A stretch of DNA of 50,850 nucleotides from Lachnospiraceae bacterium (GCA_017408025.1 JAFQVJ010000070.1:1-50850), one strand, 5' to 3'; shown: positions 33,733 to 42,316, numbered from the stretch's first letter. The notes: generated from the sequence alone by a model not told the origin. A program made the numbers and translations.

Positions 33733-34419
33733 TTACATCTGTGTTACAAAACTATACATAAGTATAAAGTGACAAAGGCTACCAGCCATGACAAACAAAT
33801 GGAAGATTTCGTGACTTCCGAAGTACTTGTGGCGGTTGTTAAAGATTGGAAGCTTGAGTGCATAGATGATGCCGCCTACTGTGTAGATAATACCACCAGC
33901 GAGAAGCCATCCAAAAGCTGCACCTTTCAAGGTCTGGAAGATGTGACTGAAGGCTAATACGCAAGCCCAACCCATGGCAATATAAAGTAAAGATGAAAAC
34001 CATTTTGGACAATTAATCCAAACAGCTTTTACTATAATGCCACCAATAGCAATACCCCATGCCATTACCAGTAGTGGAATACCTACATCAGGTTCTAATG
34101 CGATAAGGCAGATAGGGGTGTAAGTTCCAGCTATAAGCACAAATATCATCATATGGTCAATTTTCTTAAATATACGATCACCTTTCTCGGATAACCTTAA
34201 TGAATGGTGAAGGGTGCTTGCAGCATATAGCAAAATCATGCTGAGGATAAAAACGCTTAATGATATGATATGAATCTTATCAGGATTTGAACCGCATTTT
34301 AATATAAGTGGAGTTGCAGCGAATATAGCCATAAGCATACCAATGAAGTGGGTTATAGCACTGCCTGGGTCTTTAAGCTTTCCTATAAAAATTTTAAGAG
34401 AATTGTTGTATTTTTTCAT
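33733..34419 (-). CDS. Hemolysin III family membrane protein
   Basis: A 228-residue protein with seven predicted membrane segments and the conserved residues of the HlyIII/PAQR family. These are SAITHFIG near the start, STLHHS (about residues 68-73) and FGSHEIFHLFVMAGSLCHF at the C-terminus, where His residues bind zinc in characterised relatives. Physiological role is unsettled; some homologues affect membrane or zinc homeostasis. AGGAGG lies just before the ATG. Confidence 0.9.
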   Translation of the reverse strand: MKKYNNSLKIFIGKLKDPGSAITHFIGMLMAIFAATPLILKCGSNPDKIHIISLSVFILSMILLYAASTLHHSLRLSEKGDRIFKKIDHMMIFVLIAGTYTPICLIALEPDVGIPLLVMAWGIAIGGIIVKAVWINCPKWFSSLLYIAMGWACVLAFSHIFQTLKGAAFGWLLAGGIIYTVGGIIYALKLPIFNNRHKYFGSHEIFHLFVMAGSLCHFILMYSFVTQM

Positions 34420-34596
34420 AATGTAAACCTCCTTAATATATTCTATTTATAATATGTACAGAATTGAAAACTTGATACCTAAAACTTGACACGTAGTATT
34501 AAAAACTACATCACATAACGTATGATATAACGTGAGGCGAAGAAAAGCAATAGTTTTTTGATAATCAAAATAAAATTATTACTAAAGTACTAATAG

Positions 34597-34640
34597 TTGA
34601 CATATTTATATATTATTGGTAAAATAAGAATGATTACTAA
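34597..34640 (+). promoter_or_regulatory. perR promoter with candidate PerR box
   Basis: TTGACA (34597-34602) and TAAAAT (34620-34625) are 17 bases apart. TAAGAATGATTACTAA (34625-34640) overlaps the start point and matches the TTATAATNATTATAA PerR box at about 10 of 14 defined positions. This suggests autoregulation. Confidence 0.6.
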
Positions 34641-34696
34641 TATGTTTTTGTGAATTTTATCGTCAAAATTGGCAATTATAAGAGGGAGGTACATTT

Positions 34697-35095
34697 ATGG
34701 CAGAAGCAAAAACTATGAAATACAGCAGACAGCGCGAGGCTATTTTGGCTTTCTTAAAAACCAGGAAGGACCATCCTACAGCCGAGGTTATCTATGAAAA
34801 CATCAGAAAGGAATATCCAAAGATAAGCTTAGGAACTATATATAGAAACCTGGCTCTACTGTCTGAAAATGGCATAATACTTAAGTTATCTTGCGATGAT
34901 GGTTTTGAACATTATGACGGATGTACAGATACCCATTATCATTTTGCTTGTCGCAGATGCAAGGCGTTAATTGATCTGGAAATGGATGATATATCATTCA
35001 TAAATACCCTTGCAGAGAAGAATTTTGGCGGTGATATAGATGGACATGTTGCTTATTTTTACGGTATTTGCGCTGAATGCAAAGGGGCGAAATAA
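34697..35095 (+). CDS. perR: Fur-family peroxide regulator
   Basis: A 132-residue Fur-family regulator. The winged-helix half contains RQREAILAFLKTRKDHPTAE and ISLGTIYRNLALLSE. The regulatory metal site shows HYD, HYHFACRRC (about residues 80-88) and the acidic DLEMDD. A CAECK pair closes the structural zinc site. The residue set fits PerR better than Zur. Adjacent rubrerythrin and the palindromic TAATNATTA box in front of both genes support peroxide sensing. GGGAGG precedes the ATG. Confidence 0.85.
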   Translation: MAEAKTMKYSRQREAILAFLKTRKDHPTAEVIYENIRKEYPKISLGTIYRNLALLSENGIILKLSCDDGFEHYDGCTDTHYHFACRRCKALIDLEMDDISFINTLAEKNFGGDIDGHVAYFYGICAECKGAK

Positions 35096-35123
35096 AAAAA
35101 ATAAAACTTATTGAGAAAAATTA

Positions 35124-35171
35124 TTGACAAGATAAAAAACCTATGCTATATTAAAACAGTAATCATTACTG
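35124..35171 (+). promoter_or_regulatory. Rubrerythrin promoter with palindromic PerR-like box
   Basis: TTGACA (35124-35129) and TATATT (35147-35152) are exactly 17 bases apart. CAGTAATCATTACTG (35157-35171) is a perfect palindrome with an odd centre over the likely start point. It contains the TAATNATTA core of PerR boxes. Confidence 0.7.
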
Positions 35172-35243
35172 ATTTAGAAATCAGCAGACACAATCAATTA
35201 GAAAATTTAAGACTTATATTGTGAATCGAAAGGAGAAACTATT

Positions 35244-35792
35244 ATGGCAAAGTATGTATGTAAGGTATGTGGATATGTTCATGAGGGAGATGCAGCACCA
35301 GAGGCTTGTCCAGTATGTAAAGCACCAGCAGATAAATTTGAACTTCAGGCAGAAGAGAAGACATGGGCAGCAGAGCACGTTGTAGGTGTGGCACAGGCAC
35401 CAGAAGTAAGCGAGGACATTAAGGAAGATCTTAGAGCAAACTTCATGGGCGAGTGTACAGAGGTAGGTATGTATCTTGCAATGGCTAGAGTAGCACATAG
35501 AGAAGGTTACCCAGAGATCGGTCTTTACTACGAGAAGGCGGCTTATGAAGAAGCAGAGCATGCAGCTAAGTTCGCAGAGCTTCTTGGTGAAGTAGTAACA
35601 ACAAGCACAAAGAAGAACTTAGAGTTAAGAGTTGATGCAGAGAATGGAGCTACAGCAGGTAAGTTTGACCTTGCATTAAGAGCAAAGCAGGCTAACCTTG
35701 ATGCTATCCATGATACAGTTCATGAGATGGCTAGAGACGAAGCTAGACACGGTAAGGCATTCGAGGGCTTACTCAAGAGATATTTTAACTAA
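35244..35792 (+). CDS. Reverse rubrerythrin (peroxide reductase), 3' end supplied by mobile element
   Basis: A 182-residue peroxide-scavenging protein. A rubredoxin domain comes first ([11 protein letters not shown] and CPVCKAP, about residues 5-30), followed by the di-iron four-helix domain with its Glu/His ligands ([34 protein letters not shown]). Having rubredoxin first is the reverse order of classical rubrerythrin and is typical of Clostridia. The last 40-bp att sequence and everything after it come from the integrative element. The gene therefore stays in frame, with a C-terminus LLKRYFN instead of the displaced LLNRYFG at 44137. Confidence 0.92.
   Translation: MAKYVCKVCGYVHEGDAAPEACPVCKAPADKFELQAEEKTWAAEHVVGVAQAPEVSEDIKEDLRANFMGECTEVGMYLAMARVAHREGYPEIGLYYEKAAYEEAEHAAKFAELLGEVVTTSTKKNLELRVDAENGATAGKFDLALRAKQANLDAIHDTVHEMARDEARHGKAFEGLLKRYFN
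35710..35749 (+). other. Left attachment site (attL), 40-bp core
   Basis: Identical to 44055-44094. It starts at ATGATACAGTTCATGAGATG and ends at AGCTAGACA, coding for [13 protein letters not shown] of the rubrerythrin helix. Beyond the core the two copies diverge at the DNA level but still encode nearly the same amino acids. Confidence 0.85.
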
Positions 35793-35828
35793 TGAAAAGC
35801 CTTTAAAATAGGTACTTTTATAAATACA

Positions 35829-35864
35829 AGAGGATAGGTTAGAAATGACCTATTCTCTTTTTTT
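35829..35864 (+). terminator. Element-borne terminator for rubrerythrin
   Basis: AGAGGATAGGT pairs with ACCTATTCTCT and is followed by seven or more T. It lies 37 bases after the rebuilt stop codon, so the element restores the gene end and also its transcription stop. Confidence 0.85.
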
Positions 35865-35876
35865 ACCCTGCTGCCT

Positions 35877-36089
35877 TTGACCTTTGATTGACCTTGTCAA
35901 AAATTTTCTTTCCGTTCATATTATAAATTGACTTTTTTACAAGTTGACCTTTTTACAATCTGATTTTACCCCATAAATATGGCATTTGCAAGGTATTTTT
36001 CTTTATCATCTTATAACAACTTCTATCAACTTATCTTGATACATACCAACTTTTTATATTTTTACAAGAGTTAGGACAAGTTATAACAA
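35877..36089 (+). other. Left integrase arm-site region
   Basis: TTGACC/TTGACT motifs start at 35877, 35888, 35928 and 35944, all in the same direction. TTATAACAACTTCT (36011-36024) recurs inverted at 43962-43975, and TTATAACAA recurs again at 36081. The right end has the same four-motif pattern. The whole gap 35793-36136 holds no gene. Confidence 0.6.
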
Positions 36090-36136
36090 TTATCATACAA
36101 CCATTTTCAAGTAACTCTGGAAGGAGTGAAAAAGAA

Positions 36137-36586
36137 ATGGTTAGTAAATCGGTTAAAAGAAAACTGCTGTTGTTTTGGGAAGATAAGTGTGCTGTCTGCG
36201 GTAAGCAGGACTATTTAGAATTTCATCATCTTATTGCAAAAGAGAAGGGCGGAACAGATGAATATGATAATTTGATTGTATTATGCGGCTGCTGCCATGC
36301 TGCGGTGCATGGTAGAAAGTATAATGAGAACAAGCCAAATTGCAATACTTCGATAAGTTATGAAGAAGCAAAGCCCATATTAGAAGAATACTTTGCAAAC
36401 AAAATCGGTGCAAAGGAAACAAAAGACAGATTGAAGCTGTCACAGAAAACCCATTTATCAGAAAGTGCCTTGTATAAAAGGTACAAGAGAGAACACAGTA
36501 TCAAAGACTTTTATAACAATGTTGATTTAATCAGCAGCAAAAGGAGAAACCATGTACCAGATACTACGGATGTTATTATTGAATAG
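36137..36586 (+). CDS. HNH endonuclease-domain protein
   Basis: A 149-residue protein. The N-terminal 65 residues form a zinc-bound HNH fold: CAVCG (17-21), EFHHLI (28-33), NLIVLCGCCHAAVHG (about 45-59). The C-terminal half is helical with a resolvase- or HTH-like end (LSQKTHLSESALYKRYKRE). HNH proteins in mobile elements range from nicking or packaging enzymes to restriction activities, so the function is open. GGAAGGAG precedes the ATG. It is the first gene at the left end of the element. Confidence 0.8.
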   Translation: MVSKSVKRKLLLFWEDKCAVCGKQDYLEFHHLIAKEKGGTDEYDNLIVLCGCCHAAVHGRKYNENKPNCNTSISYEEAKPILEEYFANKIGAKETKDRLKLSQKTHLSESALYKRYKREHSIKDFYNNVDLISSKRRNHVPDTTDVIIE

Positions 36587-36747
36587 AACAATAGAAAAGA
36601 GGATAGAGCTGCTAGTACAGCTATATGAGTGCGGCTGCTGCCACAATTAACCCCTAAAGTCACTCTTATTTCATATATTGAGGTAAGGGTGCTTTTTTTA
36701 TTTTATATAAAAATTATGATAAAATTATTATAGAAAGGATAAAAGAG

Positions 36748-36918
36748 ATGAACCGACAAAGCCTTTGTGAATATAAGGAAAACTATGATTGTAAGGATGA
36801 AAATATTGTCCTTTACCGCAGACAGCACAAGGATATATTACAGAGCCTTGCAGAACAAAAGGAAGTGGATGAAGTGGCTGCTGCCATTGTAGAAAAAATA
36901 CATAAGCTACTTGAATAA
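36748..36918 (+). CDS. Small acidic hypothetical protein (56 aa)
   Basis: A 56-residue ORF beginning MNRQSLCEYKENYDCK, mostly helical, with AGAAAGG before its ATG (36748). It lies 23 bases before the next gene, so they are probably co-transcribed. It is short but has a good ribosome site and a consistent position. I recognise no family. Confidence 0.5.
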   Translation: MNRQSLCEYKENYDCKDENIVLYRRQHKDILQSLAEQKEVDEVAAAIVEKIHKLLE

Positions 36919-36940
36919 CAAGAGAAAGGAGATTTTGCTT

Positions 36941-37480
36941 ATGCCCGTACCAAATCAAAATATAATAGTTATACATAGAGATATGCCTAAAAAGGACTTC
37001 TTGCAGATAAAAAATGAACATTGGCAAGACTTGATTAAAAGCACAGGTGACCCCTACGCATTAGCATTATATCTATATTTTGCAAGCAATGCCGATAACT
37101 ATAGATTGGAAATATCGCCACAAGCTATTGAGAATGCTATAGGTATGCCGAGAAGTACATATTATAAAAAATTTTCCCTTTTACAAGAGAAAGGGTATAT
37201 AATAAAGAGAGGAAATAATTTGTACGAGTTCTTCGAGGTGGCACAAGAGCAAACAAAAAACTGCGGCTGTCCACCTACGAAACAGCAAAATCTCCCAGAG
37301 AGAAAAGGCAGTTTACAAGATGAACAATCAAATCTCTGCGAGAGATTTTTCAGTTCTTCGCAGGAACAAAATCGTTCCGCAGACAATATAGAAATAAATA
37401 ATAGATACATAGATAAGATAGATATAATAAATAGTGACAGAAAAGAACAACAGCCAGATAGTATAGGGTTTAAGTTCTAG
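36941..37480 (+). CDS. Winged-helix protein, possible replication initiator
   Basis: A 179-residue protein with a helical, HTH-like region (about residues 15-80: LALYLYFASNADNYRLEIS and AIGMPRSTYYKKFSLLQEKGYI), then a low-complexity hydrophilic tail rich in Gln, Asn and Glu. This layout resembles the N-terminal winged-helix domains of plasmid/ICE replication or DnaD-like proteins, but I cannot confirm it. ATG 36941 follows GAAAGGAG, so the upstream in-frame start at 36911 is disfavoured. Confidence 0.55.
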   Translation: MPVPNQNIIVIHRDMPKKDFLQIKNEHWQDLIKSTGDPYALALYLYFASNADNYRLEISPQAIENAIGMPRSTYYKKFSLLQEKGYIIKRGNNLYEFFEVAQEQTKNCGCPPTKQQNLPERKGSLQDEQSNLCERFFSSSQEQNRSADNIEINNRYIDKIDIINSDRKEQQPDSIGFKF

Positions 37481-37493
37481 CATAAGGAGAAGT

Positions 37494-38480
37494 ATGGGAA
37501 AATCATCAGACAGCAAGAAATTAACATTAGTATATTTGCAGCATTTGTTTTTAGAGAGAACAGATAAAACACACTTTGTAAGAATGCCTGACATTTTGGG
37601 CTATTTAGCGGATAAGGATGTATTTGTTGACAGAAGAACAATATATACAGATATAAAGTTATTAAACTATGCAGGATTTGAAATAGTTGGTGTGCAGGAG
37701 AAAGGCGGATATAAGTATCATCATCCTGCCAGACTATTTACAGACAATGAATTGAAGTTTTTGATTGATTCGGTTGCTGCTTCAAAGTTCTTGACGGAAA
37801 CAAAGTCAAAAGACCTTATAAGCAAGATAAAGACACTTGGCAGCGGCTTTGGTAGTGATTCGCTTAACAGACCGCTTCTCTTGGGAAAAAGAGTAAAGAG
37901 CATGAGAGATATTGTGTTTAAAAATCTTGATGTACTGTATCGTGCTATGACGAACAACAGCCAGATAGAATTTGATTATATCAAGGAGAACTTTAAGCAG
38001 GAGCAACAGAGCCACAAAATAAGTATAAGTCCTTGTGCGGTTTCTCTTAATGAAGAAAATTATTATCTGATTGCCTATGATAAAAATGAGGATATATTAA
38101 AGCATTACCGGGTGGACAAAATGAAAAATATTATTGCTACACATGAAGCCAGAGAAGGTAAGGAAATCTTTAAAAATTTTGATGTTGTAGACCATACAAA
38201 CAAGACCTTTGGTATGTTCGGCGGTAAAGAGGTAACTGTTAAAATAGAAGCTGATAATAACCTAATAGGAGTGTTTAAAGATAGATTTGGGGATAGTGCC
38301 AATATAAGACCGAGTTTTAATAACCCTAACGCATTTGTGGCAAGACCAACAGTATACATAAGCCAACAATTTTATGGTTGGCTATTTGGTCTGGGTAATG
38401 ATGTTAAACTATTAGAACCAGAGGAAGTAAGGGAAGATTATCTAAACAAATTAAAAGAAACGGTAGACCGTTATAAATAG
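37494..38480 (+). CDS. WYL-domain transcriptional regulator
   Basis: A 328-residue regulator. The N-terminal winged helix (about residues 5-65, RTDKTHFVRMPDILGYLADK) precedes a WYL domain (about 140-215, IEFDYIKE ... VSLNEENYYLIAYDK) and a C-terminal extension (WLFGLGNDVKLLEPEEV). WYL proteins sense nucleic acids or nucleotides and often control DNA-repair or phage-defence loci. Here it faces three small unknown genes on the other strand. AAGGAG lies six bases before ATG 37494, which is 13 bases after the previous stop. Confidence 0.88.
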   Translation: MGKSSDSKKLTLVYLQHLFLERTDKTHFVRMPDILGYLADKDVFVDRRTIYTDIKLLNYAGFEIVGVQEKGGYKYHHPARLFTDNELKFLIDSVAASKFLTETKSKDLISKIKTLGSGFGSDSLNRPLLLGKRVKSMRDIVFKNLDVLYRAMTNNSQIEFDYIKENFKQEQQSHKISISPCAVSLNEENYYLIAYDKNEDILKHYRVDKMKNIIATHEAREGKEIFKNFDVVDHTNKTFGMFGGKEVTVKIEADNNLIGVFKDRFGDSANIRPSFNNPNAFVARPTVYISQQFYGWLFGLGNDVKLLEPEEVREDYLNKLKETVDRYK

Positions 38481-38499
38481 TAAATCTCCGTAAATGACG

Positions 38500-38534
38500 A
38501 AATTCTCCTTTCGCTGTTGTGAAAAGAGAATTTT
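38500..38534 (+). terminator. Terminator after the WYL regulator
   Basis: AAATTCTC pairs with GAGAATTT, followed by a TTTT run. The following 130 bases to 38661 hold a GGGGG/CCCCC pair and a small TTGAAA/TTTCAA hairpin, and no gene. Confidence 0.6.
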
Positions 38535-38661
38535 AATGCTTGATATAAAAAATTACTAAAAGGAAAGCGGTAAAACTAACCTATATTAAAAGGGGGAGTA
38601 ACCCACGCATAATTGAAAATTTAATTTCAAATTATTATTTTCACGAAATATAGCCCCCACC

Positions 38662-39090
38662 TTATGCCGCAGGCGGTAAACTGCTGCCATGAATTGAAAC
38701 TATATTATTGTCTAATTCTGGTGCGGTAGAGATAATTAACTCTCTGTAATCTGGATAATGTGCGATAAACCAATCACGCACTTGTGTATATACAAGGGTT
38801 TTGTTATCTGTAAATGTTTCAAAGTGCATAACAGCTTCTTGAAATTTGCAAAGGTTTGGCTCATCCATTGCCTTTATGTAGTTTCGCATGAACTTATATG
38901 TAAGACCTTTGTATGGGTTCTCGATGTTCCTGCGTTGAAGATTTCTGGTAGCAATACGCATATTAGGAAATTCTCGCTGCAAGTTCTGTAAAGTAATACT
39001 TTCTTCTGAATAAGGTGTTGAAGCAGCTTCTAAAAATACCTTTGTTACAATAATTGTGTTTGATACATAGTCAATTTTTATATCTCTCAT
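38662..39090 (-). CDS. Hypothetical protein, paralogue of the next gene (A)
   Basis: A 142-residue protein with no family I know. It shares a colinear pattern with the protein of 39111-39530: a start of the form I-x-NTI-x-x-TK-x-F, PE/PY-S-EE, L-x-x-FP, a YKGLTYKFM block and a long helical C-terminus ending in a Tyr/Asp-rich region. Tandem position and likeness imply duplication. AAGGAG precedes the ATG. It is probably expressed with the two neighbouring minus-strand genes. Confidence 0.6.
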   Translation of the reverse strand: MRDIKIDYVSNTIIVTKVFLEAASTPYSEESITLQNLQREFPNMRIATRNLQRRNIENPYKGLTYKFMRNYIKAMDEPNLCKFQEAVMHFETFTDNKTLVYTQVRDWFIAHYPDYRELIISTAPELDNNIVSIHGSSLPPAA

Positions 39091-39110
39091 ACAGTAATTC
39101 TCCTTTCGTC

Positions 39111-39530
39111 TTACGCAGCCTTTGCCTTGTTCTTTAAGTCAACTGCTAATCTGTCAATCTCAATAATATCATCATTTTCAAGTGAATTATATTCTTCCTT
39201 GTATTCATTCAAGAAGGCTCTCTTAATAGTTGCATACTTGCCTTTTTCGTTCTTGTAAACTGATACAAAAGACTTGAATTTTTCTAATTCTTCTGGACTT
39301 CTCTTGATTGTGATAAATGCTTCCATTTTGTGAAGTGTTAAGCCTTCATATTTAGTCTTATTTTCCTTCTTTTCAATTTCCTTATACTTTATAGCATAAT
39401 CTGGATAAGCTGCTCTTAATGATAACATTTCAGCAAATTCTGGTGTTCCTACTTTGCTTGCGGCTGCCGCAAACTTCTTTGTAAGTTCGATTGTTCCGTT
39501 TTCAAAATTGATTTCATAGTTCTTCTTCAT
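39111..39530 (-). CDS. Hypothetical protein, paralogue of the previous gene (B)
   Basis: A 139-residue protein with the same block order as the 142-residue protein beside it: NGTIELTKKFAAAAS, LRAAYPDYAIKYKEI, then KYEGLTLHKMEAFI. It is more Lys-rich and is preceded by AAAGGAG. Both belong to a three-gene minus-strand run. Confidence 0.6.
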   Translation of the reverse strand: MKKNYEINFENGTIELTKKFAAAASKVGTPEFAEMLSLRAAYPDYAIKYKEIEKKENKTKYEGLTLHKMEAFITIKRSPEELEKFKSFVSVYKNEKGKYATIKRAFLNEYKEEYNSLENDDIIEIDRLAVDLKNKAKAA

Positions 39531-39574
39531 AGTTTTAAATCTCCTTTTCTTAAATAAAATATTGTTGTGTGTTA

Positions 39575-39856
39575 TTAAACAGATAAATCAAATTTGTTTG
39601 ATTCTTCCATGATTTCTTCAAGAGGTGTATCGTTTAAAGTGCATATCATTGAATAAATCAAATCGGATAATTCTGTTTCTGTAAGTTTGTTTTTAATTTT
39701 TGGATGTATTTCCAGAGCCTTTGCAAGTGTTCCGACAGCCATTTGAGAAACAATGTGTTCATCATGTCTGTTGATGTAGTTTGTATCTTTGATTGTTTCT
39801 TCAAAGTTGTCTGTAAAGATTGATTTGTTGTAAATGTTCTTAATAGTTGTTGTCAT
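39575..39856 (-). CDS. Small hypothetical protein, first of the minus-strand run
   Basis: A 93-residue helical protein with several acidic clusters (LTETELSDLIYSMI and EEIMEESNKFDLSV). It starts after AAAGGAAGG and is divergent from the serine recombinase gene with a 256-base control region between them. I recognise no family. Size, charge and location would suit an antitoxin or anti-defence protein, but nothing in the sequence proves that. Confidence 0.55.
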   Translation of the reverse strand: MTTTIKNIYNKSIFTDNFEETIKDTNYINRHDEHIVSQMAVGTLAKALEIHPKIKNKLTETELSDLIYSMICTLNDTPLEEIMEESNKFDLSV

Positions 39857-39987
39857 GTTGTTTAGTTCCTTCCTTTCTTTGTTTTTGTTTTGTTCTTATG
39901 TACTCATTATAATGTATAAGGTGTACAAAATTTATGACTCCGATAATTTGTTTTCAAAAAAAGTTTTTAAATTATTTTTTATCTTTT

Positions 39988-40070
39988 AGTACCAAAATAA
40001 AGGTGTGTAAAAATAGTACCAAAATTATTGACAATCAGTAACAAATTTGGTAAAATAAAAGTACCAAAAT
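39988..40070 (+). promoter_or_regulatory. Serine-recombinase promoter with three AGTACCAAAAT repeats
   Basis: TTGACA (40028-40033) and TAAAAT (40051-40056) are 17 bases apart. The 11-mer AGTACCAAAAT occurs three times, starting at 39988, 40015 and 40060, around this promoter and in the same orientation. They look like operator sites for a repressor. Confidence 0.6.
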
Positions 40071-40112
40071 AATGGTTCGTTTAAAATGGTATCGAAAGGA
40101 GATAAAACAACT

Positions 40113-40823
40113 ATGAACAAGATATATGGATATTGTAGAATTTCTACACCACAACAGAACATAGACAGACAAGAAAGAAACATATTAGAAGTATTTGCAA
40201 ATGCTCACATTGTAAAGGAAGTATATACTGGCACAAAGACAGAAGGAAGAAAGGAATGGAACAAGCTATACAAGGTAGTGAAACAAGAAGCTGCTGCCGC
40301 AAATGATGTTACTATTGTTTTTGATTCAGTTTCCAGAATGTCCAGAAATGCGGAAGAAGGCTTTAATTTATATGAAGAACTGTATAACATGGGTATTAAC
40401 CTTGTGTTCCTTAAAGAGCCACACATAAACACAGACACATATAAAAATGCTATCAGTACAAAAGTACAGATGACAGGCACAAATGCTGATATATTATTAA
40501 AGGCTATCAATGAATATCTTATGACACTTGCAAAAGAGCAGATTAGAATTGCATTTGAGCAGGCAGAGAAAGAAGTATTAGATTTACACCAGAGAACTTC
40601 GGAAGGTATGAAAACTGCAAAATTAAATGGTAAGCAGATAGGAAGAATAAAAGGTAATAAATACACTTCAAAGAAGGAAATTGCGGCAAAGGAAATCATA
40701 TTGAAGAATAGCAAGGACTTCAATGGTACAAATTCAGATTCAGAAGTGATAAAGATTGCAGGAATATCAAGAAATTCATATTACAAATATAAAGCAGAAT
40801 TAAGAGAAGCAGCAGGGAACTAA
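40113..40823 (+). CDS. Serine recombinase (resolvase/invertase family)
   Basis: A 236-residue recombinase. The catalytic Ser is in YGYCRISTPQQN (Ser about residue 10), followed by VFDSVSRMSRNAEEGF and the region around RTSEGMKTAKLNGKQIGR that leads to the C-terminal HTH (about 200-236). It may resolve multimers or invert a segment. ATG 40113 follows CGAAAGGAG. The element therefore has both a serine and a tyrosine recombinase. Confidence 0.9.
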   Translation: MNKIYGYCRISTPQQNIDRQERNILEVFANAHIVKEVYTGTKTEGRKEWNKLYKVVKQEAAAANDVTIVFDSVSRMSRNAEEGFNLYEELYNMGINLVFLKEPHINTDTYKNAISTKVQMTGTNADILLKAINEYLMTLAKEQIRIAFEQAEKEVLDLHQRTSEGMKTAKLNGKQIGRIKGNKYTSKKEIAAKEIILKNSKDFNGTNSDSEVIKIAGISRNSYYKYKAELREAAGN

Positions 40824-40852
40824 AGCCCTGCTGCCTTTGATTATTTTTATAA

Positions 40853-42133
40853 TTACCATTTATAACCACATGAAGAACATTCCATTGTTTTTCCTAAATT
40901 ACTGCTAAATAATCCAAAAAAGGCAAAGGAAGTAGCCTTCTTTCCAGTTGTTATCTTTCTTACAGAAGCTTTTCCGCAAGTTGGACAAGTAGCACCTACC
41001 ACTTGGTTTGGTACATAAAGTGGTGTTGATAAAACTTGTGAAGCTTGTGATATACTATTGTTATATGAGGTACTATAAGGATTATAGGAAGTTAAACCTG
41101 TTCTTTTATAGTATTCCAATACTTCTTTTTCACTTTCAAGGGTGGATTGGAATTCTGATTCATCTACATCATCTGTAATTATATCCAAGTCCATACCCAT
41201 AATGGTACATTTTTTGTATTGTTCAATATAGTTCTTTTCTTCTAAAGAAAATCTAAAATCTTTATTTTTTAATTCATAAAAGTATTTATACATTCTATCA
41301 CAATAGAGAATTCTAGTTACATTCAAAATATTATCATTAACAAGCCTTGTAAGTGTTGTATTCAAATTTCCGTAAGATAAAAAATGTTTATTATTATATT
41401 TGTTGGCAGATGAAACAAGAATTTGATATTTGCCCAAAATAGAATTATTTTTTAATGCAGAAAGAACGATGTATTTTCTAAACAATCTTTCTAACTCAAA
41501 ATGATTGATACCAGCTGATTCCGCATCTTCCTCTATTTTATCTTTTAGTTGATAATAGTCAAGTTCTGGATTGTTAATATTATTTTTAAAACTATAAATA
41601 GCATCTATTTCTATTAGATGTTTTTCTTCAATATCAATACCAAGATGATAATAACTATCAAAAGATTCTCCATTATTTAGTAATTGCAATTGATAGCTTA
41701 CTTCTATGTATTTTTTATATTTGTTAAATATAGCTTCGTTAATTATAGGAAAATTTTTATAGTCCACGTTATCAATGGATTGAAATATGCTGATACCTTG
41801 AGCATCATATACAAGATTTAACATGTTATATTTAGACTGTAATTTAAATAATACAGTATCAATAGTAATATCGCTAAAAACATATAAATCTTGTTCTTTA
41901 TTGTATGAGGATAAAGCAATCGAATAAGGACCACCATACTCATTGTTAAGAAAATGACTTATAACTAAATAAACAGCACATTCATATTCAATGCTAAGAA
42001 GAGCATCTTCTTCGCTACTCCAATCAATATCCTCGGAGAACAAAGTTGTTTTTTGGGAACCACATACCTGCTTTGCAGAGTTAATAACTTCTGCTTTTAA
42101 ACTTTCAACTTTCTTTTTTAATTCTAAACTCAT
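40853..42133 (-). CDS. 426-residue cargo protein with C-terminal zinc ribbon
   Basis: A hydrophilic, Asn/Tyr/Glu-rich protein of unknown family. Its last 45 residues form a zinc ribbon with two CxxC pairs (CPTCGKAS and CSSCGYKW) around a short hydrophobic insert. The first 340 residues are predicted mainly helical with no catalytic motif I can name. It is the largest unassigned gene of the element, sits beside small HTH genes, and is a good candidate for a defence or host-interaction function, which is inference. GAAAGGAAAC precedes the ATG. Confidence 0.6.
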   Translation of the reverse strand: MSLELKKKVESLKAEVINSAKQVCGSQKTTLFSEDIDWSSEEDALLSIEYECAVYLVISHFLNNEYGGPYSIALSSYNKEQDLYVFSDITIDTVLFKLQSKYNMLNLVYDAQGISIFQSIDNVDYKNFPIINEAIFNKYKKYIEVSYQLQLLNNGESFDSYYHLGIDIEEKHLIEIDAIYSFKNNINNPELDYYQLKDKIEEDAESAGINHFELERLFRKYIVLSALKNNSILGKYQILVSSANKYNNKHFLSYGNLNTTLTRLVNDNILNVTRILYCDRMYKYFYELKNKDFRFSLEEKNYIEQYKKCTIMGMDLDIITDDVDESEFQSTLESEKEVLEYYKRTGLTSYNPYSTSYNNSISQASQVLSTPLYVPNQVVGATCPTCGKASVRKITTGKKATSFAFFGLFSSNLGKTMECSSCGYKW

Positions 42134-42157
42134 TTTATTTGTTTCCTTTCATTTGTT

Positions 42158-42316
42158 TTATTTTGGTCTTTTTGCGTCTTTAGGTATTCTCCATGGACTG
42201 CCTTTGAAATCTTGTTCAGCACCTTCGATTTTACCTTCTCTACACCATTTGCTGACAGTAGCTTGTGTCACGCCCCACATACTTGCTGCTTCTTTAGAAC
42301 CTATACAATCAGCCAT
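42158..42316 (-). CDS. Small MerR-like HTH protein, possible excisionase
   Basis: A 52-residue protein that reads as one helix-turn-helix unit of the MerR/excisionase type (KEAASMWGVTQATVSKWCRE, then PWRIPKDAKRP). It is divergent from the XRE gene at 42440, with a wide palindrome between. Small proteins like this often direct excision by the integrase; this fits its place near the integrase. Confidence 0.7.
   Translation of the reverse strand: MADCIGSKEAASMWGVTQATVSKWCREGKIEGAEQDFKGSPWRIPKDAKRPK

Noticed and set aside
33703-33957. Plus-strand 84-residue ORF at the hlyIII end
   Set aside because: It is antisense to the conserved C-terminus of hlyIII, with no ribosome site.
36728-37027. Minus-strand 99-residue ORF
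   Set aside because: It covers the 56-residue gene and the start of the next plus-strand gene, both with good ribosome sites. It looks like a shadow frame.
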